Assembly: GCA_030549495.1 (NCBI GenBank)
Contig: JAUIRK010000058.1
Coordinates: forward strand, 479,501-543,500
Direction of reading: 5' to 3'
Source of the DNA: Nectonema munidae
Taxonomy: Eukaryota; Nematomorpha; Nectonematoida; Nectonematidae
Length of the DNA stretch: 64,000 nt
Part shown: piece after piece, positions 32,574 to 45,839 of the stretch
Position numbering within the stretch: the stretch's first letter is position 1
How the letters are laid out: every line of letters begins with the position of its first letter
Made by a program: the position numbers and the translations under genes
The notes under the pieces: generated by a model
The model's input: the letters and a program-made list of their open reading frames with translations, nothing else
The model's database searches: none
Told to the model about the DNA's origin: nothing

Positions 32574-35080
32574 TCTTACAACAGCGGCAGATTTTTATTC
32601 ATGCCTCATTAGTTCTATCTAAATTCAAGAAAAAAGTTTAGAGTATGATGATTCTACTCTGAAAACAGACAGAAGTAGCGATAATACTGTTTGTCAAGAA
32701 AAGATAAGCTAATATCTCTTGCTACGTCATTTCAATATAGCACGCCTAACTTTGATATGCTATGCTTGTTGTATACAAGCAAAGACATCGATTAAACTTA
32801 TCATATCTATTTCACACTAAACTCGAATTTCATGCACTGTTACGATACCATTATTATATACTACTACTCTTGTCTCCTCCAATGTTAAAGAATATTCATA
32901 AAATTTATACAATTCAATAAATTGTGTATCAGTTACAAATAGAAAAAATACGCTTTTGTATGTTTGTTTATGTGATGATTTTATTAACAACTCATTAATT
33001 CATTTAGGCGCATACATGAATGATCGCTTTAAATGAAATAAAAGCCTTTTCTACTTTGATTTCACACACAAAACTCAATACTCTTATTATACAATACACA
33101 CACAATAAACATGCAACTTTGAGTATACAAACAAACTCTATTTCCATTCCTATTACAAACAAGCCATTTCCACTATTACGTGTATTCTTCTCAGCTATGC
33201 TCTTGCATAGCAAACGGAGGGGGAAAGAGTCTATCTTGAAGTTTCTTTTTTACCTCTGGCATGCAAATTAATTAACGAGGGCTCAAAATTATATTAATTA
33301 ATTGATAGTTCTAGCCCCAAAGAATATTCAGACAGAGGAAATAGAAGTGGAAATGCACTCAACCCTAATAGATGAGTGTAAAAACAAGAGCGAACATGAT
33401 GCATTGACCATTTTTTCCCTATTTTAGCGATTCTATCACATATGAGCTCCTGAACTACGAAGCACATTATGGGGTAAGGAAATATATGCAATAGATTTTA
33501 TATGTCGAAAAACGAGAAGAGATATGCCATTTTTACCTTAACTGCGTCCTTTTTCGCATGTAGTGAGCTATGTCAAAAGTTTCTATTTAAAATTAGTCTT
33601 TTTTATTAATTATTTTAGTCTTAATTTTTAAGAATGTTTTCATATAAGAAAATAATAATTCAGAAAATCAAATGAGATAAGCCCTTTGTATATGTTTTTT
33701 AATCTCACTCTTCAAAAGAATGGGGAGAAGTATGATCCAAATCATTATTATTAATTTTAAATGAAGCTTGTTTTGTTATAACTCTCTTTAATTATAATTA
33801 ATTTTTAAGAAATGTACCTCTATTTACGTTCAATTCACAAAAAATTTGGAATAATTATAATTACCTTGAAATTATATAAGAGAATTAAAAGCAAAAAGTA
33901 GTTTGGAATAAGAAAGTTATACTTAAAAAAAGAAAAGTTGTATCAGTCCCAGATTATATAACAACTACCTGATCGATTATGAACTAACATTTGTTAGAGA
34001 CTACACAAATTATAATTTACTTTTACATGCTGGCCAATGGAAAAGGAAAATGACGAAGAGACTTTTTTCAAAAAGTTTTGTACTATCTAATTTACAATTC
34101 AACTATAAATTAGCAGCTATATTAATAATCAATTTTTGTAAGGATTAACAAAATATAATTAACATAATTTACAAAATTATCTTTATGCATATATAAAACA
34201 AAACATGTTTCCATTTCATAGAGTAAAAAATGAGAACTAAAGCAAATTTTTTTACCTAAAATTTATATAAATGTGTTGCTTTAAAAAAGTAAAAGTTCAT
34301 TCTTGTCCTTTAAAAATGAACAACATTTTTTTAATTCAAACAGTTTTAAATGAGAGTAAAATGGAGCAGTGTGATCTACATTTAAAGTATAAACTAAATA
34401 TTATTGAATCAAAAATTTACCGATTTAAAAGTGCATTGTATTTTATAAATAGAAAAGTGGTTACTAGGATTAGAGAGGTTTTATTTTCATTTTTTAAATT
34501 TATTTTTTTAAATTATAATTTTTTTGCTTGATTCTTTTTCTTCAAATTTCATAAAATCAATGGTTTGTATTTTTTAAATTGATTTTACTTAATAAATCAG
34601 AAAATATCTTAATCATGGCTACTATCTTAAATACCGATTAATCGGTAGCATTTACTAATTACCAAATATTTACTGATTAATCGGTACATCTCTAACTAGG
34701 ATATTATTTTAAAAAAATTGACTTTTTTGCCACCACTAAATATAACATATAGGTATCAAAATATTGCTCGAAGCCAGACACTATATAGCAATATTTTTAA
34801 TGTTTCCGGCTCCGTCTTAGACTCCATGTATTTCTTTGGATCAGTCTCTGGTTCAGAATCCCTCTTTGATATACACCCTTTCTTCAAGGGCGCACATCTT
34901 CAAAATTAAGAAGGGGAAGCGAACTTTTTTTTTTATAATTTTTAACATTTATTATAAAAGAATTTTTGTCAAAGGAAACACACCACCACTATACTTGCAC
35001 TATAAGCTCTCAATCCCAGCACAACTGCACAGATTTTATGAAGTCAAGTTACCTTGTTTGTCATTCTGATTGCTTCAACC
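32574..35080. other. upstream flank of the FERM gene
   Basis: Presumably holds its promoter and any untranslated exon, but no element could be defined. A 46-bp exon-like stretch lies at 33428-33473 on the plus strand (after TCCCTATTTTAG, DSITYELLNYEAHYG, then GTAAGG). A short hAT-like remnant with the palindrome CCGATTAATCGG lies at about 34620-34690. Confidence 0.35.
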
Positions 35081-35088
35081 TTCTAGCT

Positions 35089-36979
35089 CAGTGGTTTTCA
35101 AACTGGAGTCTACTGTGCCGCGAAGAAGTTCCATGGGGGTCGAGTAGGGGACACTGAGTGAATCGTTTTTTCCAAAATATCGCACCCATATTGGGTCATT
35201 TGCCATTTTTCCCAATAAACCACATTTAAAAAGAACAAATAAGTTTGTCTTTGAATTGAGTACTATTTTTTACTTTTATTGCTTTTCCGGGCTAATTTGT
35301 AAATGTGCATTTTTCTTAATGGCTAAAAATGAAATATGACGACTCACACTCAAAATTTCGTTTTACTGCATTAATGTCTGGTGGGGAAGAGGAACATAAA
35401 TGTCCTTTGTGTTCTGAAGTGTTAGCATCCACTTTTTTAAAGCCGGTGAATTGAAGCTTGCGCTGGTAGTGAAGTACTCGAGTTGGGTAAACAAAGCTAT
35501 TGGTTGAACGATTGCATAAATTCATGTTTGATAAATAACATCTGAATGTTTTTGCAAAATATTAAATGGTTTGAAAAATTTAAAAAAATATCTGTTGTCA
35601 AAAAGTCCGGCAACATAGCAGAACAGTTGATTACCTTGCTGCAAAGATATATTGAAAGAGCTAAGTTGTTCTGAAGTTGTAAAGTTGAAGCATATCTTAC
35701 TGTCAAACGATACCGTTCGAAGGTTAATAGGAGAGATGTCTGCTCACATGTCAGGCGTGGTTTTATTGATTCGTAATTTGATTTTTTATCAACTTTTTTG
35801 CTCAGATTGATGAAACGATGGATGTTGCAAACTTGTCTCCAAGAACCTGGTAGACAATTTTATATTTTGCAAAACTCAGCAATAGAAGAACTGTAAGAAA
35901 AACATTTGACAAAGTGATAAATTTTTTCTACATCATATGTTTTAAGTCGAAATCTGCCTAAGCAAAAATCTCCAGATGTAATTGGTACCCAGTGTGCCGA
36001 GCCATAAAACCATACCCTATGAGTTGGAAAATGTTTTCAATGAAGTCATTAAAACAGTGTATTTCATTAAAGCAAATGCTTCAAATCTTGTTTGTTTTCA
36101 ATTTGAAAAATTCTTGCTGCACTCAAATGTGAGGTGGCTTTCCAAAGGAAAATTTTCCAAGCGATACTATGGAAAGAAATCCAACAATTTCTGGAAGGCA
36201 GACTAGACATGCATGTAGAATTTTCTAATGTCCGTTTATATATATTTTTATCATTTTTAGTGAACATATTTGAATTCCTTTAACCTTGCGCTGCAAGGAA
36301 AAGATATCAGAGTACTCCATTTTAATAAAAAATGACAGCTTTTGAAATATGGATGGGTTAATTACATTCTTTGACAAGAAAAATGTTGATTAGATTTTCG
36401 AACATATTTGTTGATGAAAATAAGATTTTCATTAATAAAAATATTCTGGAGGCCATAAAACACAGTGTACCATGCCAAGAAATTTCTCTTTATTTTCTTA
36501 ATCTACAAAAATTTGAAAAATACTATCAATTTATCAAAAACCAGTTAATAATCTCGATTAGTAATCTGGCCTAAGAAGACTTTTTAATTCGAGAACAGTT
36601 TATTAATTTGGTTAATGATTAAAGAGGTGCAAAACATGTTATTCTGAAATATCTCATAGCGATTTTTCGATTGAAATGGGAGAGTCCTATGATTGCAAAG
36701 ATTACTCTGAAAGCTGATTCGATTTGCCACTATATGAGTGTGAGCAAGCGTTTTCCATGCTACTTGCCATTGAAACTAAATCCTGAAACAGATAGGAAGT
36801 AAGTAATAATATAAAAGTTGCTTTGGCCAAAACAGAGCCAAATTTAGACGAAGCAGATGCCATCCATTACATTGAGATTTGGATTGTTCAGACAATTTTT
36901 GAATTTTTGACCACGAGCTATTAAAAAATTATAGTTAGACCGCTACGCCGAAAATTTTTAGAAAGTTGGAGAACCACTC
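35089..36979 (+). mobile_element. decayed ZBED/FAM200-like hAT transposon
   Basis: Left end CAGTGGTTTTCAAACTGG, right end complement of GAGTGGTTCTCCAACTTTC. Flanks TTCTAGCT and TTCAAACT agree at 6 of 8 positions. Inside, scattered frames recall a BED-type hAT transposase: SKFRFTALMSGGEEE with CPLCSEVLASTFLKP near 35340-35440, ENVFNEVIKTVYFIKANA and LLHSNVRWLSKGKF near 36020-36160, and YECEQAFSMLLAIETKS near 36730. Many stops and frame changes; an old copy. Confidence 0.75.
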
Positions 36980-36999
36980 TTCAAACTCAAGAAGGGAAC

Positions 37000-39900
37000 A
37001 AAATCATCCATATATGATAGATCACTACTCATCAGATGTTATTATCTCTTTTGTAAATCTTTAGGGAGCTGAATTTTTGGCTGAACCCATTTTATATTTG
37101 GCGTTCTAAGGTCAAACATGTCTTTGTCTTCTAAAGACCGTATGGAAAGGGTTGTATTAGAGGACAAATTGGTAATACAGTCAGACCTCATTTATCCAAT
37201 AGCAGATTATTCGACAACCCCATTCCCGATGCAATATTGATTAGGAGCTAAAAGATATTTCTCAGCCTCTCATCTCACTAATTGTCAACAAGCCTAGTCC
37301 ATGTCAAATGAATTGGTTAAGTGGATTGATTTCTCTGTACTGAAATGCATTGTTGCTTAAAATTAAATTATTAGCACCGAAATGTTAGCAAGCTTTTTAG
37401 TAACACAGAAAAACAAAGAATCAACTTACATAATCTTCATATTCTACCTACACATATATTGAGTCAGTAAAGTAAATTGTTTGAAAATTTATTTAGGACA
37501 TGGGTCTATGAATTGACGGGTACGTAGCCGTGAATTTAAATTTGGCTATTTTAAATAGAAATAGAAGGTTTAAAATTTTTGGAAGAAATATTCTATAAAC
37601 TGTAAATTTATATAAATGAGCTATTCAAATCACTAAGTTATACGCTAAAAATTACATGAAAATGATATTATTTGCACTAAATTTTATTAACAAAACTTTT
37701 AACCAAAGTGTAAAAACATTTCCAACTATTCTAAGAAATCTCGGTAAAAAAAACCAAAACATTAAATAAAAAGAATATCTAAGGATAAAGATGCTATATA
37801 TTTGAATTCTACAATAAAACTTGATTGTTTAAATTAGCCCCGTTACTCTCTTCAAGTACGGGGGAGGGGGACAAAGTTTATCAAAAGGAGGGAGCAAAAC
37901 TGATTTTAATGGCGCAGGCAATATAAGAAAGTGTATACATTTATATATTTCAAAGAAGTTTCAGATGGGCAATATAAATCCCAGGCGGCCTAGCTCCCAT
38001 CCTCCCCCCTCCTTATCGACGGGCTTGGTCACAGTAATTAATAAGGATAAACATTTTAAGCTTTAAATTAAAGAGTTTTTATATAGTTATGTGATATACA
38101 AAAATATTCGCCTCGCTCAAAAATGCATGCGATCTTATTCAAATGACTGGCTACATTACTGCCTCTGATCAAATATAACTCAAATTTGCATTACTATAAC
38201 ATAGAAGTTGACTTTAATGAAAAAATAAATTTTAAATATTCATTCTAAGACTTAACGTTAAAACAAGAAATGTAATATCGAAAATCTACTCAGATGACAA
38301 ACATGACTAATAAATACTATAAAAATGATATAAAATTCAGAAAATTGAAAATTATTGCGGGCGAAAGGTTGAGAGGTCCCCCCCCCCCTCGTCCCCTGGA
38401 TGTGCGCCTTTCTTTTATTTAACAGTGCTTTCTTATACGATAGAAAAATTCATCATTCAATCTTAAAACTGAACAGAGATATGCTGGCTATACTATAATA
38501 AGTCATAAGATAAGGTTTTTTTTTAAAAAAATCGATATTTGTAGTTAATATCAGGGATAAAAAAATACGGCTATTACACATAATTATACATTAGGTATAT
38601 AATTAATATAATAAGGAAGGCATCGCTTATAAAAATGAAATAGAAGTAATATGGACTTCAATATTGTAATAATGGTTGCTACTTTTTTCTTAATTCGAAT
38701 ACCAATATATACCTGTAATATTCTGTTTTCGGCGCTTTTGAAGTGATAGAATAACTTTAAGGAGTGGTCAAAATAAAAGACGCTGGGGGTAGCAGTCGTT
38801 CCTCAGAATTATACTCCAGTCCAATTCGGCTCCTCTATCTTAATAAGGTAGGTTTGGGAAAAGTTTGCAAGAAACCTCTGAGCTTAGGGAGCAAAAATTT
38901 GCTATAACTATATGCTTGAGTGTTGTCTCACGTGAAAAAAAAGTAAATACACGATGTAATGAGAAAAATATTAACACTTTGGATGTAGTTATGAAACTAA
39001 AAATATCATTAATCAAATAGTTATGGGATTTGGAAAAATATCAAAATCATATGAAATTTAGCATAATCGCACAATTAAAAATTTTGTAGCGCAACATAAA
39101 AAGTGACTAATTTTGCAAAAATATCGAATGTTCTGCCAACACTCGCTTGGGACAGAGAGCTTTAGTTACATTTTCACATTCTCATTTTTCATCGTGCTAT
39201 TAAATCCACTGGCATAGCCATTATTTCATCGTCAAAGAGATTAAATCATCAAATTTATTGCCATTAGTGAATATTATTAATATAATCGCACTTTAAATAT
39301 CCAAGCATCGGATTAAGACTCTAAATTCTTAACAATTTAAAATATTTTAGCTCAACTCTTACCACCTGATTGGAGTAAAAAAGGGCCATTCAATACGCTT
39401 ACAAAAATTATTTTTTTCTTCATTTTTTAATACTTAAAAATAAGCGATTTCGATCGTGACTTCTAAATTTTAATAGATAGACTCTGATTCCTATCCCTTT
39501 AAAATTTACGTCTCTGTCGACTTCGACTTCAAAGCCGCAGCCTTGATTATGATATAAAAAAAATCCTGATCTAAATCAGGAATAAAACGTTGTAAGACAA
39601 TTTGATTATCAGATATTTTAAATTGTTCAAACTATCATCGAAAAAAGAAGGAGCCTGCAATAAGTCTAACTTTATAAATCTCGCTCTGGCCTCAATCTGA
39701 CTGTAATAAAAATTGTTAATAAGAGCTTCATTTATTAAAATCTTTTTTTAAGTTGTCGGTATTACTGTTAACGGTTAACAAGGGAAGCATAATGTTTAAT
39801 TGCAGGGCAGAGATAGTAAGGATAATCACGATAAAAATCAAACGCAGACCAACTGGATCAAGACCCTACGCCCTCAGCACTAAGTCATCTGACGATATGA

Positions 39901-40760
39901 AAGTGCAAAAATAATGGTGACATTTCTATTCTTCAAGTGTGTACTTATTTTATCAGCATTTTTGTTAAATCACATAAACAGAAAGCTGTAATATTTAATC
40001 ACAGTAAATATTCTTTATTTACAAAAACAAATTTATTATTTTGAATAATCGTAATATTTTTGTGTGGTACAGACCAGGGATGGATCTAGAGGGTGGGAGG
40101 GATTAGTTTTAAATGATTTCGTCGATTTTTTCTATCAAGCATAAATAAGTATATCATTTTTATCAAAGAACATAGTCAAAGTTGTAATACACATTATAAA
40201 AATAATGAATTTTAGTTAAGGGGTAGGCGGAGCAACAAATAACTACTCAGACTTAGTCCTTACATTTATGTTGTTAAATACTTTTGATTAAAAAACTTTT
40301 GAACATTTTAAAGTTATTTAACTTTTTTCTACTTAGGAAAAATATGACCCAAAAATTAATTGATAATTTTTTTTAAGTGCAAACTTAAAATATTTTTCGT
40401 ATAACTTGTATAAAAATGAAAATATCGGTCGAAAGTCGAAATAATTAAAAAAAATTATAGAAAGTTCATCAATTAGTCAAACTATATAAGGGAATTCTGA
40501 ATTAGTAATCATTTTTAAAAGCAAAAATGAAAATTAAGACATTCAAATTGATAAATTATACGAATTTAAATTAATTAAAAAATTATTTAGCCCTTAAGAA
40601 TAGGTTAACAATATTTTTTTTGTGAGAAAAACAGGAAATTTCAACAAATGCAAGTAAAAAAGCTACACTTTTCAAAAGAAAGTTTAGTTGACGGTAAATT
40701 CAAAACAAACTATTTGTTATAAATAACATTATAATAAAATACATTTCATGCATACCTTAA
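37000..40760. other. intergenic, repeat fragments
   Basis: 37847-38025 may be a GC-tipped hAT MITE remnant (AGCCCCGTTACT at one side, the complement of AAGCCCGTCG at the other). An exon-like stretch on the plus strand ends at AATAAG|GTAGGT (38846); two frames are open, so it is not called a gene. A family-2 SINE head lies at 39801-39895. Nothing else was supported. Confidence 0.35.
39801..39895 (-). repeat. tRNA-derived SINE head, family 2, old copy
   Basis: Minus-strand TGACTTAGTGCTGAGG (A box, eroded), CCAGTTGGTCTGCGTTTGA (B-box region, eroded) and ATTATCCTTACTATC match the family layout. Confidence 0.5.
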
Positions 40761-40875
40761 GTTACTTCAAAGGAAAAATAAGATTGAAAGCATATTTAAT
40801 ATAAAAAATCTATATCTAAAAATTACGGATTTTTTGTTAAATATGCTTTCAATCTTATTTTTCTGGTGAAGTAAC
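40761..40875. repeat. 115-bp hairpin
   Basis: Left arm 40761-40810 (GTTACTTCA...AATAAGATTGAAAGC) pairs with right arm 40828-40875 (GCTTTCAATCTTATT...GAAGTAAC) with a few mismatches around a loop of about 17 nt. No protein and no target duplication; either a foldback element or a hairpin RNA source. Confidence 0.7.
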
Positions 40876-40946
40876 TTTACGCAATAAATTTTGGTTTTCA
40901 AAGTTTTCTAATTAAATATATCTTTTTAAAAGAAACAAAAAAATTT

Positions 40947-41130
40947 AAGAAAATCCACATGTCGGGCAAATCCAGAGGTTTTAACACTAAATATAAAGTA
41001 GTTAATTTTCTAAATTAGAATACATCTATTTAAATGAAAATAGAAGAAAAAAGACCAACATAAAAATATTATAAGAAAATCTCACATGTCGGGGCAAATC
41101 CAGAGGTCTTGTCACTAAATATAAAGTAGT
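40947..41130. repeat. direct repeat of about 57 bp
   Basis: 40947-41002 and 41073-41130 share CACATGTCGGG, GCAAATCCAGAGGT and CACTAAATATAAAGTAGT, with 70 bp of unrelated AT-rich DNA between. Old tandem duplication or repeat remnant. Confidence 0.7.
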
Positions 41131-42230
41131 AACATTCAATTGATTATAATAATCAATGAAAATTATAAGGGGTTGTCTCCCGTATTAAACCATTGAGGTT
41201 TTAGGTGTTATATTATATATTATATATAATAAAAAAATTTATATTATTTATAGTAATAAAAAATACATAACATTTAAAAAGACAGGAACTTCAAAATATA
41301 TGAAATAACAGTTCTGTTTCGTTCAAAACGGTATGCATGGTCAGCCTACTTAAGGATCATCAAATTTTGGAGTATTACAATAACAATGTACTATAAAATA
41401 AAATAATAAATATTCTTTATCAAATTGTCATATTTGTCTCACATGGTATGGTATATACGTAAAAAAATTTTTACTCAATAAATAAATAATCAAAAACTAA
41501 AAACACCTTATTCTTAAATCTAGTAATAATTTTTCATTAAACTGTGTAGTTGTAGGATAAGGCGTAAAATCCGAACAATAATATAAATATTTATTAATAA
41601 AGAAAAATTATGTTTCAATAATCGCTAATTAAGGAAAATGTTAAATTTTACTTCAAAACGATATTTTCATAAGAAAAATTCCCATTAAAGTAGGATATTA
41701 TGGGATTAAAAAGTTATCAAAATTTATTAAAAATGTAAAAAAATAAGTTTAATGATTATATTTCTAATAAAATTTCGCTAGGCAAACTAAAAATACATTT
41801 TAATCAATATAACTTTGTAATTAACAAATATAAAAATATGTGGGTATTAAAAAAATCTAGAAAAAAGAGTACAATATTAAAAATTACAAATCTTTTAATT
41901 TTGATAAATTTTTTATATCTAAATTGGGAAAGTATTCCTGCTTTACACTGATAAAAAAACCTGCAAATGTATAAATTTTATTTCCTTGTTTTCAATTAAT
42001 ATAATATAATCTACCTTTTCCTTTCTTAAAGATTTCTGTCAAATATTCCAGCATATCAAGCATTGCAAGGATATCGAATATATCAAAAAGTGCTTTCATA
42101 TCTCACCTACCTCATAACTAACTAGTATATTAATTCTTCTCATTCTGCGTCTCAGGATTATAAAAAGCTATATTCAAATTTTATTTGGAGATTGAACATA
42201 AATTTTCCACTTGAATAAATTAATATTTTA
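41131..42230. other. AT-rich intergenic DNA
   Basis: Very AT-rich, with an AT-only palindromic run near 41205-41235. No gene or defined element was seen. Confidence 0.4.
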
Positions 42231-42329
42231 AAGAATGACCGCGAATAATTTAGGAAAAAATAATTTAATATTATAGTAGAGAATAATTTAGGGAAATTAT
42301 TTTTCCCTAAATTATTCGTGTTCATTCTT
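42231..42329. repeat. 99-bp hairpin
   Basis: Arms AAGAATGACCGCGAATAATT (left) and AATTATTCGTGTTCATTCTT (right) extend to about 33 bp each. An extra inner copy of GAATAATTTAGGGAAA could pair alternatively with the right arm. Confidence 0.65.
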
Positions 42330-42639
42330 ATAACTATTGATTTTATATATATTCATCTATTTATGTTATTTAACAAAATGCATTAAGAAAAATATTGCAA
42401 TTTAAGATGGCTAATTTTATTTAATCTATAAATTTTTTATTTATTTATTTTTATTTATTTTTTTTATTTTGAAAAAAGAATTATAAAAATAATCTGAAAT
42501 ATAAAAAGAAGGTGGAGCAAACCAATTAGGTTCTTATCACACAAAAAAAAAATTTAACAACAGATGTAAAAACATAATGTTCAAAATCAAAACATTGTAA
42601 ACAATAAAATAACATAAAGGTTAGGTATTTGTGAGTAAT

Positions 42640-45600
42640 CTATTAAATCAGAGGTAGGTAGGTTAGGTAGGAAAATTTCAAAGCACTTTTCAGCGTGTGC
42701 TGATATACTCGCGTAAGTTTGACAGTTGGTTAAGGGAGAGGGCGATGTTGGTAGAGATAGGGAGGAGTTACGAATGTTATTCCAAAATAGAAAATAAAAG
42801 GAGACAGATTAGATTGTCATAAGGTTTTCAACGGTGGTGTGATTTATTTTAATGTTGTCAATGATGGTTGAGAGGGATTTTAGTAATGTTGGGTGTAATA
42901 GAAGATCTGAGAGTGCTGTTTGAGATGTATTAAGCAAAGAAAGTGAGCGACTTAGAAGATCTTGGCGATGATAAGAGAAGATTTGAAATGTAAAGAAGAG
43001 ATGGTATGGCGTTTTTATTGCTTCGCATCCCAAATGACAGTATGGATTTTCTCTAACTTTAATTCGGAAAAGATATGCTTTGCATGGGAGTGGCCAGATA
43101 ACCAACGAATAGTTGAACGCGGTAGTGCAAATTTTTTGTTTTTGAAAGTTGCGTGTATTGTGCTCATGTGTGGTAAAGAGAAGATTAGTGCATTTTGAGA
43201 TGAAGATATGGACATCTGTCATTCTTTAGAGAGGATAGGTGAATGTGCGTTAGAAAGGGTTTGAGAAGTAGGGAGTTGATGAGAAGGATATGGGAGGTTT
43301 GGTATAAATTTGAAATTAAGTAGTAAACGAGAGGGTTTTCTGGTATGTTTGGGTGAGTAGAGCACTATCATTGGTGTATGTAAAAATGTTTTGTAACGTC
43401 TATATTGATTAGGGAGAAGGCGTGTTTGAAGGAGGGAAAGGGGATTTTATGAGATTGAAGATTTTGTTTTGTGGATCGGTAAAGAAATGGATGGTATTAA
43501 AATGGAGAAAAGGGTAGGTAATTTTGTCGGTAATAGTACATGCGTGTAAAATGCTGAAGATTTCGCATTCGGAGATTGAAAGTAGGGGATTTAATCGAGA
43601 GCGATGGGTGTGCAATGGGCGAGGAGAAGAGACTATGAAGAAGCCGTAAACAAAGGAAGCACTGATGGATTTCTTTCAGGCATTTGTGAAGATACGTAAG
43701 GAGGTTGATGAAGAGTCAAAGCGAAAGTGTGAAATCGGATGTTTTGCATACAATTTGTTTTTGCATATAGAAATTTTGAATGGATTTTGTGCAGATGGGT
43801 TAGTGAAAAGATATGGATGTATAGAGGGATGAACTAGGTATTTAGCAATATTTTGTGCGAATTTTGCTAATAGAGTAGAGTAGAAAGAATAGAATGGTTG
43901 TGAGGTGTGATCGGAAGAAATGGGGAAGTATTTTGTTTTATTTAAAGATGAAGCGCTTAATAATAGTTATGTTGAAGTTGTAATGGTAGGGTGTTTGTTA
44001 GAATTTCTAGACATTGTGTGGATGTAGTATGATATAAGTTGTTGATGCAAAGTAAGCACTGACGGTGTATTTTGTTAAGAAAATTTAGAGTGGTAGGGTG
44101 TTTTAAGGAGATGCCGAAGAAAAAAATTCCGTATTGAATTACTAAGAGGATTAAGGATGAGTATATGTATTTGGTGTGTTTGGGACGGAGGCTACATTTA
44201 TAAGAGGTAGCGCTTTATTGAAAAAAGGGTGATGAGAGTTTTTGGTGTATTTTTTTAAAATGAATTGAAAATTTTTGATTGGTCTGAAGGTTAAGTCCTA
44301 GATATATTTGATAGTCTTTGAGGTAGTTATATAAGTAATGGTATTTAAATTAACGGGTAAATGTTCAGTGTATTTGCGTGTCAAGTGAATGAGGCTGGTT
44401 TTGCTGTAGTTGAAGAATATCTTATGTGTGCTTTCTCTTACCTGTAACTTTAATATGAATGAAGAGGATTTGGTGAGTTTTTCTTGTTGAGATTTGCTGG
44501 TGAAAGTGAATGTGATCTAAAAGAGATTGAGAGAAGTCTATGTAGGTGTAGATGAGATCGAGAAGCCGGTCTATGAGAAGTAGCCAGAGGATTTCAGAGA
44601 AGTATCCTTCTTGGAAAGTCTAGAGGGTTAACTTATGGATGGAAAGAGAAGCGCGATTTCGGAAAATGAGGCAGCGCTTTGAAAGTTATGAGCTTATAAA
44701 TTTGATGATGTAAGGAGGAAATAATTTGTGAGCGAGGTTTGTGATGATGGCTGTTTATATCTAAGAAAATTGTAGAAGAAATTTTCTGAGTAGAAAGGGG
44801 GGAGTCAAGGTAAGTAGTCTCCCGAGATAATGCTGTTTTCGTATTTTTGTTAGGTAAATACGCAAATTGCGTGGGATGGATGAGGTTAACAGATAGAATT
44901 TAGTGGACTAGACATTTACAAATGATTTTTTTGTAAAGTTTGATTAGCCAATTTTTAATGAGGCTTGAATCTTAATATGATTTAGAAAGCGTATATTTTT
45001 ACGGATTTTCCAAACGTTGGGGAAATGTAAGTAAATAAGGCATGCATTGAAAATAAGGAGTTGATGTTTATTTTGATTATGTATTAATTTCTTAATGTGT
45101 TTGTGTAAGATAAGATCAAAGTTAGATGAAGAATTTGTCATGAGAGAAAAGATTGAAAGAAAGGTAGGGTTTTGTATGAGAGTGTATGATATTTTTATCG
45201 TGTTTTCAGAATGTGTAGTGGAAGGGGAGGTCAGAAGATGTCAAGTTAGGGGGAAAGATTGTCGATAGAAATATAGGGTTGTAGTGTGTGCTATGTTCGG
45301 TTGAGCAGAGAAGTATAGTTTCATTGAAAGTACAAAGTTTTTGCCTTTTTAGTTAGCCTATTGATGATGTTCCATGGATTGGTTGAGTGCTTGCTGGTGA
45401 ATTTTACCCAGGCGTTCTTTTTATCACTTAGTATTTGCTGTATGTATTCTTTTTTGCAAGCCGAATGGGTAGAACTGATTGAGGGGATGGGGGATTGTTT
45501 TCATGATGCGTTTCAGTTTGTTTTTAAGAAGGTCAATTCAGGTGTCCAGAAATAGGCGGGTGTTCTTTTAGGAAATGTGTTGATAAGAGTGGAGTATAAG

Positions 45601-45838
45601 ATGGAGTGTGAAACATGATATCTGAGGGATAGTGCCGCTTTATCAATGAATATGGGGGAGGAGAGAAATGGTAATGTTGGCAGTGAGTGGTTGAGAGTGT
45701 TGAGATACGTGAGCCAGTGTGTGGTGTTCCGTGTTGTTATAAATTTAGATAGTTACTAGAAGCTTAAAAGTTATGAAGGAGTGATCTGAAGCTGATGGGA
45801 TGTCAAAGATCGACCAATTAGATATGAGATTGAAAGTT
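42640..45838 (-). mobile_element. 5'-truncated LINE with RNase H (I/R1/Loa-like), decayed
   Basis: The G-rich plus strand marks a minus-strand non-LTR retrotransposon. In element order: end of an APE-type endonuclease (SASDHSFITFKLL, about 45780), the linker WTPELTFLKTN (about 45530), reverse transcriptase segments (IFNACLIYLHFPNVWK at 45090-45000; YLGLNLQTNQKFSIHF near 44290), an RNase H region (SECEIFSILHA and IHFFTDPQ, 43409-43615), and a C-terminal part with CHLGCEAIKTPYHLFF (42809-43222). The expected YADD-like site near 44550 is altered. Frames are broken repeatedly, so it is dead. The 5' half is missing, as usual for incomplete reverse transcription. The small plus-strand frames across it are shadows. 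Confidence 0.8.
42809..43222 (-). pseudogene. LINE ORF2 C-terminal remnant
   Basis: 137 codons, the longest intact piece of the LINE. Contains a C-x3-C...H-type segment (CHLGCEAIKTPYHLFF) typical of the end of ORF2 in RNase H-bearing LINEs, followed by RQDLLSRSLSLL and LKSLSTIIDN. Not a host gene. Confidence 0.7.
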
Positions 45839-45839
45839 T

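Noticed and set aside
42962-43198. 78-codon plus-strand frame
   Set aside because: Shadow of the minus-strand LINE C-terminus.
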